From contig JACQAM010000026.1 in assembly GCA_016194975.1 (NCBI GenBank), forward strand, positions 1-64,000: 64,000 bases of DNA, read 5' to 3'. The stretch is from Bacteroidota bacterium. GTDB taxonomy: Bacteria; Bacteroidota; Bacteroidia; Palsa-965. The translations under genes and the position numbers were made by a program. The first letter of the stretch is position 1, and every line of letters begins with the position of its first letter. This document shows, piece by piece, positions 51,529-61,046 of this stretch. A model generated the notes under the pieces. It worked only from the letters and a program-made list of their open reading frames with translations. It was not told the origin of the DNA and ran no database searches.

Positions 51529-52512
51529 CTATTCGAAAAAACGATCGTCGCGATGCCAGCCGTATTTCCAATCTACAGGAATGCAATAATTCAGAAAAAG
51601 TTCGAAAGTTCCGCTGTTGTAATTTCTGAGTTGCGATGTGGTATAGTCATAAGCAAAACCAATTTTCATTCCGCCTTCGGCCGGACCCTGGTCTGTATTT
51701 TTGAAATGTTCCGTCTGAAATCCAATCATCGGAATGACGGCATCTGCGAACCGGTAAGAACAACCGAACCAGAATTGTTGTTTGAAAAGGGCGATGCAAT
51801 TTACTTCGAATGAAGTAATGGTTGCATCTGATTTTACGAGGAATGACGGGCGAATTTCCCATTTCTGATAAGGGAAAATTCTTGTTCCGCCGGAAATAAA
51901 ATAATGCCGCGCCACCTGGTACAAAAGTGTGTGATCAACATTATTCACAGTTTCTATTCCGTCATTGATCAATTTTGAATTCAGATGCGAAGAAGAAATT
52001 CCTAACCATGTTCTGTTGTCCTGGTACCAGAATCCTGCACCGGCATCGAACACTGTTGTTTTTATCTGCGGCGGAATTGATTGATCATTCATCCAATTGG
52101 AAGTAGAAACCCATTGCTGATTTGCAGAAGGGCCAAGATGTTTGCTATAAGCGCCGGCCTGAATCCCGAGAGCGAAAATATGATCGCCATACTTTCGATG
52201 AAAAGAATAATCGAATGAATAATTCATGTTGTTTTCAAATCCGAGTTTATCAGTCGTGATGGTGATGCCGATACCACTGCTGTAATCTTCCGGAAGAATA
52301 AGATCGGCCGAAAGCACTGCGCTTCTCGGTGATCCGTCGAAACCGGCCCATTGCTGGCGGCCGATGAGCGTTGCGCAGAATGAATTGCGCATGCCCGCGT
52401 AAGCCGGATTCATAAAAAGTTTGTTGAACATGTATTGAGAAAACTGCGGATCTTGTTGCGCAAAAATTCCTGCTCCCGAGCAGAATGCGAGAATTGTAAA
52501 ATACTTTTTCAT
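51529..52512 (-). CDS. PorP/SprF family outer-membrane protein, copy 2
   Basis: 327-aa paralogue with signal peptide and QQDPQFSQYMFNKLFMNPAYAGMR, then closely similar blocks throughout (QWVSTSNWMNDQSIPPQIKTTV; SFLVKSDATITSFEVN), ending with a charged tail. Lies 169 nt upstream of copy 1. The similarity points to tandem duplication. Confidence 0.9.
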   Translation of the reverse strand: MKKYFTILAFCSGAGIFAQQDPQFSQYMFNKLFMNPAYAGMRNSFCATLIGRQQWAGFDGSPRSAVLSADLILPEDYSSGIGITITTDKLGFENNMNYSFDYSFHRKYGDHIFALGIQAGAYSKHLGPSANQQWVSTSNWMNDQSIPPQIKTTVFDAGAGFWYQDNRTWLGISSSHLNSKLINDGIETVNNVDHTLLYQVARHYFISGGTRIFPYQKWEIRPSFLVKSDATITSFEVNCIALFKQQFWFGCSYRFADAVIPMIGFQTEHFKNTDQGPAEGGMKIGFAYDYTTSQLRNYNSGTFELFLNYCIPVDWKYGWHRDDRFFE

Positions 52513-52590
52513 GCTTCATTGACTATGTGTTTCTGGTGACGTTGATATAACATGGAAATGAAAAAAAGATACAACTTCATGCACGCGCAC

Positions 52591-52622
52591 ATTCAAGATT
52601 CAAGATTCAAGATTCAAGATTT
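52591..52622. repeat. Four tandem ATTCAAG heptamers
   Basis: ATTCAAG is repeated four times in the 189-base gap between sprF copy 2 and the arginase-fold gene. Nothing else recognised in the gap. Confidence 0.8.
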
Positions 52623-52701
52623 GAAATTCTTAAAAAAGAAATTTTAATACCCGAATTTTCAAATTGGCCAATCTTCGAATGAGCGGAGAATTTAAGCGGG
52701 G

Positions 52702-53889
52702 CTAACTCAGTTTCTGGAATGTCTGCCACCAGCGATCGGGCATTTCTTCCTTGCAGGCTTCTTCATAATCCTGATAAGTGCACGGAACAAGTGCGTGACG
52801 TTCGAAGCGCAATTTCTGATTGGGCGGATACGGAACTTCCATCCACCAGCGATCGCTGCGTGAACTTTTCATGAAAATAATTTCGTGATTATGATCTCTG
52901 AGAAATACGCGGTACTTCATGTAATCGCTGGCATCGCCGAATGGAAAATCTTTTTTTCTGTTGTAAAACCCGTCGATGAAACACCAGAACATCTGCGCGG
53001 CGAGATGCGACGTGATGTTTTTGCGATCGAAAGCAGGATTGATCTCGTAAATTCCGAATGAAGAACATTTATCGCTGATGCCTGCATAACGGGCAACCTG
53101 GCAGGCCTCGTCTCCGAAGAATCCATTGGGAGAAGCATTTTCATTTGCCGGCGCTTCACTCTGGCGAACGGCACCGATATCAAAACTCAGGATGTCGGCA
53201 TTGCGGATGATGGGTTCGAGATCTTCCATTCTCGAGCGTGAAAGACCGAGACGATGAATATCAAAATTTAGTTTCTGCATCAGTTCGATGGAAGCCTGCT
53301 CGACAAAATAAGTCTGGTAACCGATGTTGGAAAAATTGAAAAGAAAATTTGGCTGATGAAGAATGAGTTTACTCAGCCACGAACGACTGTTGAGTTTTTC
53401 TCCGGCAACACCGAGATCGAATTGCGGATCAACAGCGACCACGTTCACCGTCTGTTCTATTTTTTCGTAACCGAGATATTGCGCGTATGTGAGATCCTGC
53501 CCTCCGCCCATGATGAGTGGAATAATATTTTTCCGCAACAAAGCACCTATGACAGTTTTCAGTGCGAAGTCGGTGTCATCCGGGGAATTTCCTGCGCGGA
53601 TATCACCCAGATCGGCCATCTGCAATTGCCATTCTCCTTCGAACAAATTGTAAAAATTCCTGCGCACATGATCAGGCGCGAGCGCGCATCCGTTATTGTT
53701 ATGCGTGCGCCGGTCCTCGTTCACGCCAATGAGCGCTAGTTTTGTGCCGCTAAGATCTGGCCACCCTGTGAGAGAAGAATTTTTCTGAATTTTCTGCCCG
53801 ATCTGCGAGGGAAAATAAGTTGATGTTCCGGAAAATTTAGATTCATCTACCGGCTGAAAGAATTCCGAATAATCAAGGTTGTCGCTCAT
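52702..53889 (-). CDS. Arginase/formiminoglutamase-fold protein with altered metal site
   Basis: 395-aa ureohydrolase-fold protein; start set at MSDNLDYSEFFQP (53889). Family positions are recognisable but the metal ligands differ: GGGQD where GGGH is expected, DPQFD for DxHxD, and SFDIGAVRQSEAP for the S-F-D-x-D motif. Three of the usual ligands (two His, one Asp) are thus replaced, so hydrolase activity is unlikely. It lies between the sprF/gld genes and topA, a neighbourhood I believe recurs in Bacteroidota, which hints at a non-catalytic role. Confidence 0.75.
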   Translation of the reverse strand: MSDNLDYSEFFQPVDESKFSGTSTYFPSQIGQKIQKNSSLTGWPDLSGTKLALIGVNEDRRTHNNNGCALAPDHVRRNFYNLFEGEWQLQMADLGDIRAGNSPDDTDFALKTVIGALLRKNIIPLIMGGGQDLTYAQYLGYEKIEQTVNVVAVDPQFDLGVAGEKLNSRSWLSKLILHQPNFLFNFSNIGYQTYFVEQASIELMQKLNFDIHRLGLSRSRMEDLEPIIRNADILSFDIGAVRQSEAPANENASPNGFFGDEACQVARYAGISDKCSSFGIYEINPAFDRKNITSHLAAQMFWCFIDGFYNRKKDFPFGDASDYMKYRVFLRDHNHEIIFMKSSRSDRWWMEVPYPPNQKLRFERHALVPCTYQDYEEACKEEMPDRWWQTFQKLS

Positions 53890-53997
53890 CTGAAAAAAGG
53901 TGTTCTGCAAATTTCAGAAAACGAAATGAGAAGGGCCGGATGAAAACGCAGGGGTTATCAGCAATCGCCTGTTCGTAAAGCGGAATTACCGGAATTT

Positions 53998-56493
53998 TTA
54001 TTTTTTCTTCACGTGTTTTTTTGCTGCACTTTTTTTCGATGCCGGTTTCTTTGCCACGGGTTTTGCTTTTTTCAGGGGAGATTTTACGGAAGCCGTGGCT
54101 GCTTTTTTAACCGGGGTTTTCGCTTTGGGGCGTGAAGATTTTTTTTCTTTCGCTTCCAACTGCGCTGCTTTTTTAGCTGCTGCTGCTTTTTTCCACGCGG
54201 GGGCATTCGCATCCTGATCGGCAGCAATAGCAAGGCAATCTTCCATTGACAATGATTTCGGATCGCTGCCTTTGGGAATTTTATAATTGCTTTTACCAAT
54301 GGCAATGTACGGCCCCCACCTTCCATTCAGCACCCGCACATCATCCTGTCCTTCGCGGCGGAAAGTGTTGATCTCTTTTTCTGCATCTGCTTTACGCTTG
54401 GCAAGAATGATCTCTATGCCGCGATCAGCAGTGATCGTAAGTGGATCATCTGTTTTCGGAATGGAATAAAAAGAATTGTTGCTGAGAATGTACGGGCCGA
54501 ATCTGCCGACCGCAACTTTCATTTCTTTTCCTTCGAATTCGCCGATGATGCGCGGCAATTTGAAAAGTTCGAGCGCATCTTCGAGCGTGAGCGCTTCCAT
54601 CCGTTGATCTTTTTTGAGGCTGGCGAATTTTTTATCCGGATCATCGCTCGCCCCGATCTGCACGAGTGGGCCGAATCTTCCAATGCGGACAATAATATTT
54701 TTTCCTGAAACGGGATCGATGCCGAGCAAACGTTCTCCGCTTGCACGTTCAGATTTCTCCTCGGTGGTCTCTACGGTTTTGTGGAAGGGGCGATAAAATC
54801 CTTCCAGCATTTTTCTCCAGTCAATTTTTCCTTCTGCTATCTCATCGAATTCCTCTTCCACATTCGCCGTAAAATTATAATCCATGATAGAAGGAAAATA
54901 CTGGCTTAAAAAATCCGTCACCACCATTCCGATATCTGTAGGAAATAATTTTGCTTTTTCGGCTCCTGTATTTTCTGTTCGTGTTTCTTCCGAAATATTT
55001 CCGGAGCGTAATGTGAGTACCGAATAATTCCTTGGCTTTCCTTCACGATCTTCTTTTACCACGTAGCCTCGATCCTGAACAGTGGAAATTGTCGGTGCGT
55101 AAGTAGAAGGGCGGCCTATACCGAGTTCTTCAAGTTTTTTTACAAGACTTGCTTCCGTGTAACGTGCAGGGTGGTGCGTGAAACGCTGCGTGGCTGTAAT
55201 GGAATGCGAATTTAATTTCTGTTCAACAGCGAGCGCCGGAAGAACACCTTCGCGCTCTTCTTTTTCATCACCATCTTCATCAGACGATTCCATATACACT
55301 TTCAGGAATCCGTCGAATTTTATCACTTCACCCTGCGCAACAAATTTTTCTGCAGCAGTAGAAACAGAAATGATCGCTGTTGTTTTTTCAAGTTCAGCTT
55401 CACTCATCTGGCTGGCGATGGTGCGCTTCCAGATCAGGTCATACAATCTCGCTTCATCACGTTCAGCATCCACACTGTTATGTTCGAGATACGTCGGGCG
55501 AATAGCTTCGTGCGCTTCCTGTGCGCCTTTACTTTTTGTTTTGTACTGGCGGGTGTGAATGTATTTCTCACCGAAATTTTTTCCGATAACCATTCTTGCA
55601 TTCTCAATAGCGAGCTCAGAAAGATTCACCGAGTCCGTACGCATGTAAGTGATCTTTCCGCTTTCATACAATCGCTGGGCGACGGTCATGGTGCGCTTTA
55701 CGGAAAATCCGAGTTTACGGCTTGCTTCCTGTTGCAGCGTTGATGTTGTGAATGGTGCTGCCGGAGATTTTTTTGCTGGTTTTGTTTCGAGCGATGCAAC
55801 GGTGAATTCTGCATGCACACATTTATTCAGAAAGTCGCGCGCCTCATCGATCGAAGAAAAATTATTTTTTAATTCTGCTTTGAAATTGCTGCCGTTCGAT
55901 GAAAAAACTGCAGAAACTTTATAGGAGAAAACTGATTTGAAATTCGAGATCTCGCGCTCGCGCTCCACGAGCAGGCGCACAGCAACGCTCTGCACGCGGC
56001 CCGCGGAGAGAGATGGTTTGACTTTTTTCCAGAGGATGGGCGAAAGTTCAAAACCTACCAGGCGGTCCAGGATTCTTCTCGCCTGTTGCGCATTCACAAG
56101 GTGCTGATCAATGGTGCGCGGCGTTTGAATTGCGCGAAGTATTGCCGGCTTGGTGATCTCGTGAAAAACAATTCGCCTCGTTTTTTTCACATCCAGCTTA
56201 AGCGCTTCCGACAAATGCCAGGAAATCGCTTCACCTTCACGGTCCTCATCAGTCGCGAGCCAAACGATCTCCGCATCTTTCGAAAGTTTTCTCAATTCAG
56301 AAATCACTTTTTCTTTATCCGGAGAAATTTCATAATTCGGAGAAAATCCTTTTTCAGTATCCACGGCCAGTCCTTTTTTCACCAGATCACGCACATGCCC
56401 GAAACTCGATTTCACCAGGAAATCCTTTCCTAAAAATCCTTCTATAGTCTTTGCCTTCGCAGGCGACTCCACGATCACGAGGTTCTTTGCCAT
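53998..56493 (-). CDS. topA: DNA topoisomerase I
   Basis: 831-aa type IA topoisomerase that relaxes negative supercoils. The TOPRIM domain begins at once (NLVIVESPAKAKTIEGFLG), with acidic DEDREGEA near residue 90. The active-site Tyr is at about residue 283 in KITYMRTDS. After the core come three repeated GRFGPY/GRWGPYI modules in place of zinc fingers, and a Lys/Ala/Pro-rich basic tail of about 60 residues that would bind DNA. Confidence 0.95.
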   Translation of the reverse strand: MAKNLVIVESPAKAKTIEGFLGKDFLVKSSFGHVRDLVKKGLAVDTEKGFSPNYEISPDKEKVISELRKLSKDAEIVWLATDEDREGEAISWHLSEALKLDVKKTRRIVFHEITKPAILRAIQTPRTIDQHLVNAQQARRILDRLVGFELSPILWKKVKPSLSAGRVQSVAVRLLVEREREISNFKSVFSYKVSAVFSSNGSNFKAELKNNFSSIDEARDFLNKCVHAEFTVASLETKPAKKSPAAPFTTSTLQQEASRKLGFSVKRTMTVAQRLYESGKITYMRTDSVNLSELAIENARMVIGKNFGEKYIHTRQYKTKSKGAQEAHEAIRPTYLEHNSVDAERDEARLYDLIWKRTIASQMSEAELEKTTAIISVSTAAEKFVAQGEVIKFDGFLKVYMESSDEDGDEKEEREGVLPALAVEQKLNSHSITATQRFTHHPARYTEASLVKKLEELGIGRPSTYAPTISTVQDRGYVVKEDREGKPRNYSVLTLRSGNISEETRTENTGAEKAKLFPTDIGMVVTDFLSQYFPSIMDYNFTANVEEEFDEIAEGKIDWRKMLEGFYRPFHKTVETTEEKSERASGERLLGIDPVSGKNIIVRIGRFGPLVQIGASDDPDKKFASLKKDQRMEALTLEDALELFKLPRIIGEFEGKEMKVAVGRFGPYILSNNSFYSIPKTDDPLTITADRGIEIILAKRKADAEKEINTFRREGQDDVRVLNGRWGPYIAIGKSNYKIPKGSDPKSLSMEDCLAIAADQDANAPAWKKAAAAKKAAQLEAKEKKSSRPKAKTPVKKAATASVKSPLKKAKPVAKKPASKKSAAKKHVKKK

Positions 56494-56745
56494 CAGTACA
56501 TTTCTTTTTTACAGTTCAACTTCACTTCATAAATTTTTGTGATTTCACCCGGAATTTTTTTGCCGAAAGTTCCGTGTGAAACAAAATCTCCGACTTCAAA
56601 AGATGAACATCGAAGGGCGCAAAGAAAAACATTAAGATTTGAAATTTCCAAATCGGGTTTGCCGATTCTGGGCGCCTATATATATATTTATATATATAGA
56701 ATCGCTGAAAAAAAATTTTCACGGGTTGTTAGAAAACTATGTCAT

Positions 56746-56777
56746 TTTGGCAGAAATGGTGGTTTTTGGTAACTTCG
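56746..56777 (+). promoter_or_regulatory. Candidate miaB promoter
   Basis: TTTG (56746-56749), a 20-nt spacer and TAACTTCG (56770-56777, one mismatch). Its position argues that translation starts downstream, at GTG 56799. An alternating TA tract with internal symmetry lies upstream at about 56678-56699. Confidence 0.5.
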
Positions 56778-56798
56778 TCCCCCATTTCAAAAACAAAC

Positions 56799-58289
56799 GT
56801 GAGAGAATCAATCGGAACAAATAAAGTAATTGATGAAGCTCGGCAAGGGGAAACTTTGATCGCAGAAAAAAATATTACCGCAACTAAAAAACTTTTTCTC
56901 GAGAGTTATGGATGCCAGATGAATTTTTCCGACAGTGAAATAATTGCTTCTATTCTGAAAGAAGATGGTTTTACAACAACGAAAGATTTTACGGAAGCCG
57001 ATGCGATCTTCATCAACACGTGCGCCATTCGTGATAAAGCAGAACAAACAGTCCGTAAACGTTTGACCGAATTCAAAAATGCAAAGAAGAAAAATCCCGA
57101 ATTGGTAATCGGCGTTCTTGGTTGTATGGCTGAACGATTGAAAGAAAAATTTCTTGATGAAGAAAAAATTGTGGACATCGTCGTCGGCCCGGATGCGTAT
57201 CGCGATCTGCCGAATTTAATTTCAAAAGTGGAAGGCGGACGCAAAGCAGTGAACGTTATTCTCTCAAAGGAAGAAACCTACGCCGACATTACCCCGGTTC
57301 GTCTCGACAGCAATGGAGTTACTGCGTTCATCAGCATCATGCGCGGGTGCGATAACATGTGCTCGTTCTGCGTGGTTCCATTCACGCGCGGGCGTGAACG
57401 TTCGCGCGATCCCGAAAGTATTGTGAACGAAGCGAGAGAACTTTTTGAAAAAGGATATCGTGAAGTAACGCTGCTCGGGCAAAATGTTGATTCTTATATT
57501 TTCGCAGGTGGCGGCCTCAAAAAAGACATCTCGACTTCGCTCGATGTGACAAATGAAGAGCAAAAAGCGGCTGCAACTTCGTTCGCACAATTGCTGGAAA
57601 AAGTTGCGCTCATTCATCCTGATCTTCGGATCCGTTACAGCACTTCCAATCCAAAAGACATGACGGATGAAGTGTTGCACGTAATGGCGAAGTACGACAA
57701 CATCTGCAAATACATTCATCTTCCTGTGCAAAGCGGTAGTTCCAGAATTCTCGAAGCAATGAATCGCGGTTATACGCGGGAATATTATGAAGAACGCATT
57801 CGCGCGATAAGAAAAATAATGCCCGACTGCGGAATTTCTTCCGACATCATCACTGGTTTCTGTACAGAAACAGAAGAAGATCATGAGCAAACTTTATCGC
57901 TCATGGAATGGGCAGATTACGATTTCAGTTTCATGTTCGCTTATTCCGAGCGTCCGAAAACTTTAGCGGAACGCAAATTCAAAGACGATGTTCCGGAAGA
58001 AGTGAAGAAAAGAAGACTTGCAGAAGTGATCGTTGTCCAACAGAAATTGACAGAACGCAGAGTGAAAGCCGGCGTCGGAAAAATTCATCGTGTGTTGATT
58101 GAAAAAACTTCGAAACGTAATGATGATAAATGGTCGGGAAGAAATTCGCAGAACATTGTTGTTGTTTTTCCGAAGCAATGGAGAATGGAGAATGGAGAAT
58201 TAAGTGCGGAGATGAAGCCGGGTAATTATGTGAATGTGCTTGCTGAATCTTGCAGTTTGACGACTTTGATAGGGAGGGTGGTGGAATGA
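56799..58289 (+). CDS. miaB: tRNA-2-methylthio-N6-dimethylallyladenosine synthase
   Basis: About 496-aa radical-SAM methylthiotransferase that modifies A37 of tRNAs reading UNN codons. The N-terminal UPF0004 domain has the first Cys of [11 protein letters not shown], the second in NTCAIRD and the third in VLGCMAE. The radical-SAM triad is in [15 protein letters not shown] near residue 190, and a C-terminal TRAM domain follows. I chose GTG 56799 over ATG 56739 because of the promoter position and the common family start [11 protein letters not shown]. Its stop overlaps the next gene (ATGA). Confidence 0.9.
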   Translation: MRESIGTNKVIDEARQGETLIAEKNITATKKLFLESYGCQMNFSDSEIIASILKEDGFTTTKDFTEADAIFINTCAIRDKAEQTVRKRLTEFKNAKKKNPELVIGVLGCMAERLKEKFLDEEKIVDIVVGPDAYRDLPNLISKVEGGRKAVNVILSKEETYADITPVRLDSNGVTAFISIMRGCDNMCSFCVVPFTRGRERSRDPESIVNEARELFEKGYREVTLLGQNVDSYIFAGGGLKKDISTSLDVTNEEQKAAATSFAQLLEKVALIHPDLRIRYSTSNPKDMTDEVLHVMAKYDNICKYIHLPVQSGSSRILEAMNRGYTREYYEERIRAIRKIMPDCGISSDIITGFCTETEEDHEQTLSLMEWADYDFSFMFAYSERPKTLAERKFKDDVPEEVKKRRLAEVIVVQQKLTERRVKAGVGKIHRVLIEKTSKRNDDKWSGRNSQNIVVVFPKQWRMENGELSAEMKPGNYVNVLAESCSLTTLIGRVVE

Positions 58290-59149
58290 AATTTTCAGAT
58301 AGAATTGGAGAAACAATTCCAATAGCGACTTTACAAATCAAGTCTATTGATGAATCATTGAAAAACACTCTATGGAATGTTTATGATATTGCTTTCTTAA
58401 CGAACGTTAGAAGCAAAAGATATTGGAGTGATGTTTACGGTTTTCCGCAACAATATATAAGATCACTTTGGCATCATTTTTTTAAGAAAAGAATTGATGA
58501 AATCCCATTTAATACTGGCGATTTAATTCAGTATGTCAGTTCTTGGTTTTTTTATAGGGCCAAATGGTATGATATCTATAATTTGCTTGAGTTTAGTTAT
58601 GATCAGATTTCGGATTTTCAATCTAAAGAAGACTTCTCTGAGGCTTGTAACGCAATGTTAGCACGAGAATCTTCTGCCTACAGATTTATTAATGGAAGTA
58701 TTTCACCAATAACTTCGGAAATCGAAATAAAGTCCTTGGCAGATGGTATAACAACTACATCAACTGGAAGATTAAAAGCGGTAAATATTCATTTGAAAAG
58801 TGCGCTTGGCTCTCTATCCAACAAAGAAAACCCTGACTATAGAAACACAATTAAAGAGGCTATTAGCGCGGTCGAAAGTTTATGCAGAATTATTGCTTCG
58901 GATGACAAAGCAACTCTCGGAGCGGCATTAAAAGTAATTAAGAGTAAAATAGAAATTCATCCCGCCTTTGAGCTCGCCTTACAAAAGTTGTATGCTTATA
59001 CCAATGATGAAGGCGGACTCAGGCATTCTTTGGTCGATGAAGTAAATGTGGCCGATGAGGATGCTATTTTTATGCTGATCACCTGTAGCGCATTTATAAA
59101 CTATCTAATCGTAAAAGCTGATAAAACAAATTTATTACCTAAGAATTAA
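58286..59149 (+). CDS. AbiJ-like abortive infection protein
   Basis: 287-aa protein whose start (MKFSDRIGE) resembles the AbiJ N-terminal domain type 4 (FSDRIGE..., then [12 protein letters not shown] near residues 20-31). The C-terminal half (about 170-287) is helical with R-H-S-L-V-D-E, recalling HEPN-type abortive infection proteins. More AT-rich than its neighbours. It begins within the miaB stop codon and ends 2 nt before a truncated copy of the regulator 5' end, so it interrupts the conserved miaB-regulator order. Confidence 0.6.
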   Translation: MKFSDRIGETIPIATLQIKSIDESLKNTLWNVYDIAFLTNVRSKRYWSDVYGFPQQYIRSLWHHFFKKRIDEIPFNTGDLIQYVSSWFFYRAKWYDIYNLLEFSYDQISDFQSKEDFSEACNAMLARESSAYRFINGSISPITSEIEIKSLADGITTTSTGRLKAVNIHLKSALGSLSNKENPDYRNTIKEAISAVESLCRIIASDDKATLGAALKVIKSKIEIHPAFELALQKLYAYTNDEGGLRHSLVDEVNVADEDAIFMLITCSAFINYLIVKADKTNLLPKN

Positions 59150-59180
59150 AATGACCATCCCAGAAATAAAACAACGCTTC
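59147..59180 (+). repeat. Duplicated 5' end of the sigma-54 regulator gene
   Basis: The 30 bases from ATG at 59151 are identical at 27 of 30 positions to the start of the regulator gene at 59808-59837, including the preceding TAAA. The copy encodes MTIPEIKQRFIK and then stops. It lies immediately before the MntA gene; the second copy is immediately after HepT. The MntA-HepT pair is thus bracketed by direct repeats of a gene start. Confidence 0.85.
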
Positions 59181-59185
59181 ATCAA

Positions 59186-59482
59186 ATGATAAATCAGGAA
59201 AAACAAAATATCATCGTCAATTATCTTGCAGCCTATGAGCCGAAGATGATCGGTATTTTTGGTTCTTATGCACGAGGGGAAGAAACCCCGGAAAGTGACA
59301 TTGACATCCTTGTTGATCTCCGCGCAAAAATCACACTCATCGATCTCGTGAAATTTCACCAGGACCTTGAGATCCTTATCGGAAATAAAGTTGATGTTGT
59401 AACTCTTGGCGGACTTCGAAACGAGAAATTGAAAGAATATATATTCAAAGACCTCAAATACCTGCTCAATGAAAAAGGATAA
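59186..59482 (+). CDS. mntA: MntA-type nucleotidyltransferase antitoxin
   Basis: 98-aa minimal nucleotidyltransferase: GSYARGEETPESDIDILVD (G-S plus D-x-D) near residues 26-44. In MntA-HepT systems it inactivates the HepT RNase by adding nucleotides to a Tyr near its active site. It overlaps hepT by 14 nt. Confidence 0.88.
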   Translation: MINQEKQNIIVNYLAAYEPKMIGIFGSYARGEETPESDIDILVDLRAKITLIDLVKFHQDLEILIGNKVDVVTLGGLRNEKLKEYIFKDLKYLLNEKG

Positions 59483-59807
59483 TTCTATTTATCTCGGGCA
59501 TATTCTGGAATGTACAGTGCAAATCGAGGAATACATGAAGGATATTACGCGGGAGAAATTTCTCGATCAGCGTATGATCCAGGATGCTGTCATCAGGCAA
59601 ATAGAGATCATCGGAGAAGCCACAAAAAATATTTCGGTCGAATTCCGCGAACTACATCAGGATATTCCGTGGAAAAGAATGGCAGGAATGAGAGATGTGA
59701 TAATTCACGAATATTTCCAGGTAAACATTGAAGTGGTTTTCGAAACTGCCAATTCATGGATACCAGAACTCAGATCTAAGATCAAAACTTTACTTGGCAC
59801 AACTTAA
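59469..59807 (+). CDS. hepT: HepT-type HEPN RNase toxin
   Basis: 112-aa HEPN (DUF86) protein. The catalytic R-x4-H motif and AMP-accepting Tyr are in RDVIIHEYF near residues 77-85, and the N-terminal helix carries the family ILE...I-E-E-Y pattern. Stop codon TAA at 59805-59807 directly abuts the regulator ATG at 59808. Confidence 0.88.
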   Translation: MKKDNSIYLGHILECTVQIEEYMKDITREKFLDQRMIQDAVIRQIEIIGEATKNISVEFRELHQDIPWKRMAGMRDVIIHEYFQVNIEVVFETANSWIPELRSKIKTLLGTT

Positions 59808-61046
59808 ATGACCATCCAGGAAATAAAACTACGCTTCGGAATTATCGGCACCACTCCCCTGCTCGATCGCGCAATCGATATTGCAGCGCAGGTGGCGCCC
59901 ACTGATCTTTCGGTGCTCATCAACGGAGAAAGCGGAACAGGAAAAGAAGTTTTTCCAAAAATTATTCATCAGCTCAGCGCAAAAAAACACGGGCCTTACA
60001 TTGCTGTGAATTGTGGTGCTATTCCCGAAGGAACTATTGATTCCGAATTGTTCGGCCATGAGAAAGGTTCTTTCACCGGCGCAATGGAAGCGCGTAAAGG
60101 ATATTTTGAAGTGGCTGATGGCGGAACTATTTTTCTGGATGAAGTAGCGGAAATGCCGCTCGCTACACAAGCGCGCCTCCTGCGCGTGCTCGAGACGGGA
60201 GAATTCATTCGCGTGGGTTCTTCAAAAGTTCAGAAAACAAATGTGCGCGTTGTTGCTGCAACGAATGTGAATATTCCGGATGCGACAGGCCGCGGAAAAT
60301 TCCGCGAGGATCTTTATTACCGTTTGAATACCGTTCCGATCCTTCTTCCCCCGCTGCGCGATCGCCGGCAGGACATTCAATTGCTCTTCCGGAAATTTGC
60401 TGCTGACTTCGCTGCGAAATACCGCATGCCCGTTATCAAACTATTGCCTGATGCGGAACACCTGCTTACGAATTATTACTGGCATGGAAATGTTCGCCAA
60501 TTGAAAAATGTGACAGAACAACTTTCCATCATTGAGAAATCGCGCGAAATTGATTCGGCAATACTGAATAAATATTTGCCCGATAATAAAAATGCGATCG
60601 GCGGAGTTCCTGCACTCGCACGTACGGAAGCAGCGGACCCGCGCGAACGCGAATTCATGTTCCAGTTGCTGCAGCAGATGCGCCAGGAATTGAATGATCT
60701 CAAATCACTCACAATGCAGTTGATTCAGAACGGCGGAAGGATCACACCGGAAATTCTCCAGCAGAATGCACCGGTCATCCAGAAACATTTTTCTGAAATG
60801 AACACGGCTGTTCCCCGGCAGGAATCGGTGATCATTCATTCTCCCAACTGGAATGATGTTACGGAAGAGATACATGCTCCGGAAGAAATTGTGGAAGATT
60901 CTCTTTCACTCCAGGATAAGGAAATAGAATTAATTAAGAAAGCTTTGGAAAAACACAGGGGAAAACGGAAGAATGCGGCAAAGGAACTCGGCATTTCGGA
61001 ACGCACTTTGTACAGGAAGATCAACGAATACGATATCAAAGGATGA
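59808..61046 (+). CDS. Sigma-54 interacting transcriptional regulator without receiver domain
   Basis: 412-aa AAA+ activator. Walker A is GESGTGKE near residue 43. The sigma-54 contact loop reads GSFTGA in place of GAFTGA. Walker B is GGTIFLDEV. A C-terminal Fis-type helix-turn-helix (RKNAAKELGISERTLYRKI) follows. It has no N-terminal sensor or receiver, so input must come from elsewhere or the protein is regulated by its level. It overlaps lptE by 4 nt. Confidence 0.92.
   Translation: MTIQEIKLRFGIIGTTPLLDRAIDIAAQVAPTDLSVLINGESGTGKEVFPKIIHQLSAKKHGPYIAVNCGAIPEGTIDSELFGHEKGSFTGAMEARKGYFEVADGGTIFLDEVAEMPLATQARLLRVLETGEFIRVGSSKVQKTNVRVVAATNVNIPDATGRGKFREDLYYRLNTVPILLPPLRDRRQDIQLLFRKFAADFAAKYRMPVIKLLPDAEHLLTNYYWHGNVRQLKNVTEQLSIIEKSREIDSAILNKYLPDNKNAIGGVPALARTEAADPREREFMFQLLQQMRQELNDLKSLTMQLIQNGGRITPEILQQNAPVIQKHFSEMNTAVPRQESVIIHSPNWNDVTEEIHAPEEIVEDSLSLQDKEIELIKKALEKHRGKRKNAAKELGISERTLYRKINEYDIKG

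Noticed and set aside
56678-56699. Alternating TA tract as a promoter
   Set aside because: Simple-sequence tract; the better promoter match is at 56746-56777.
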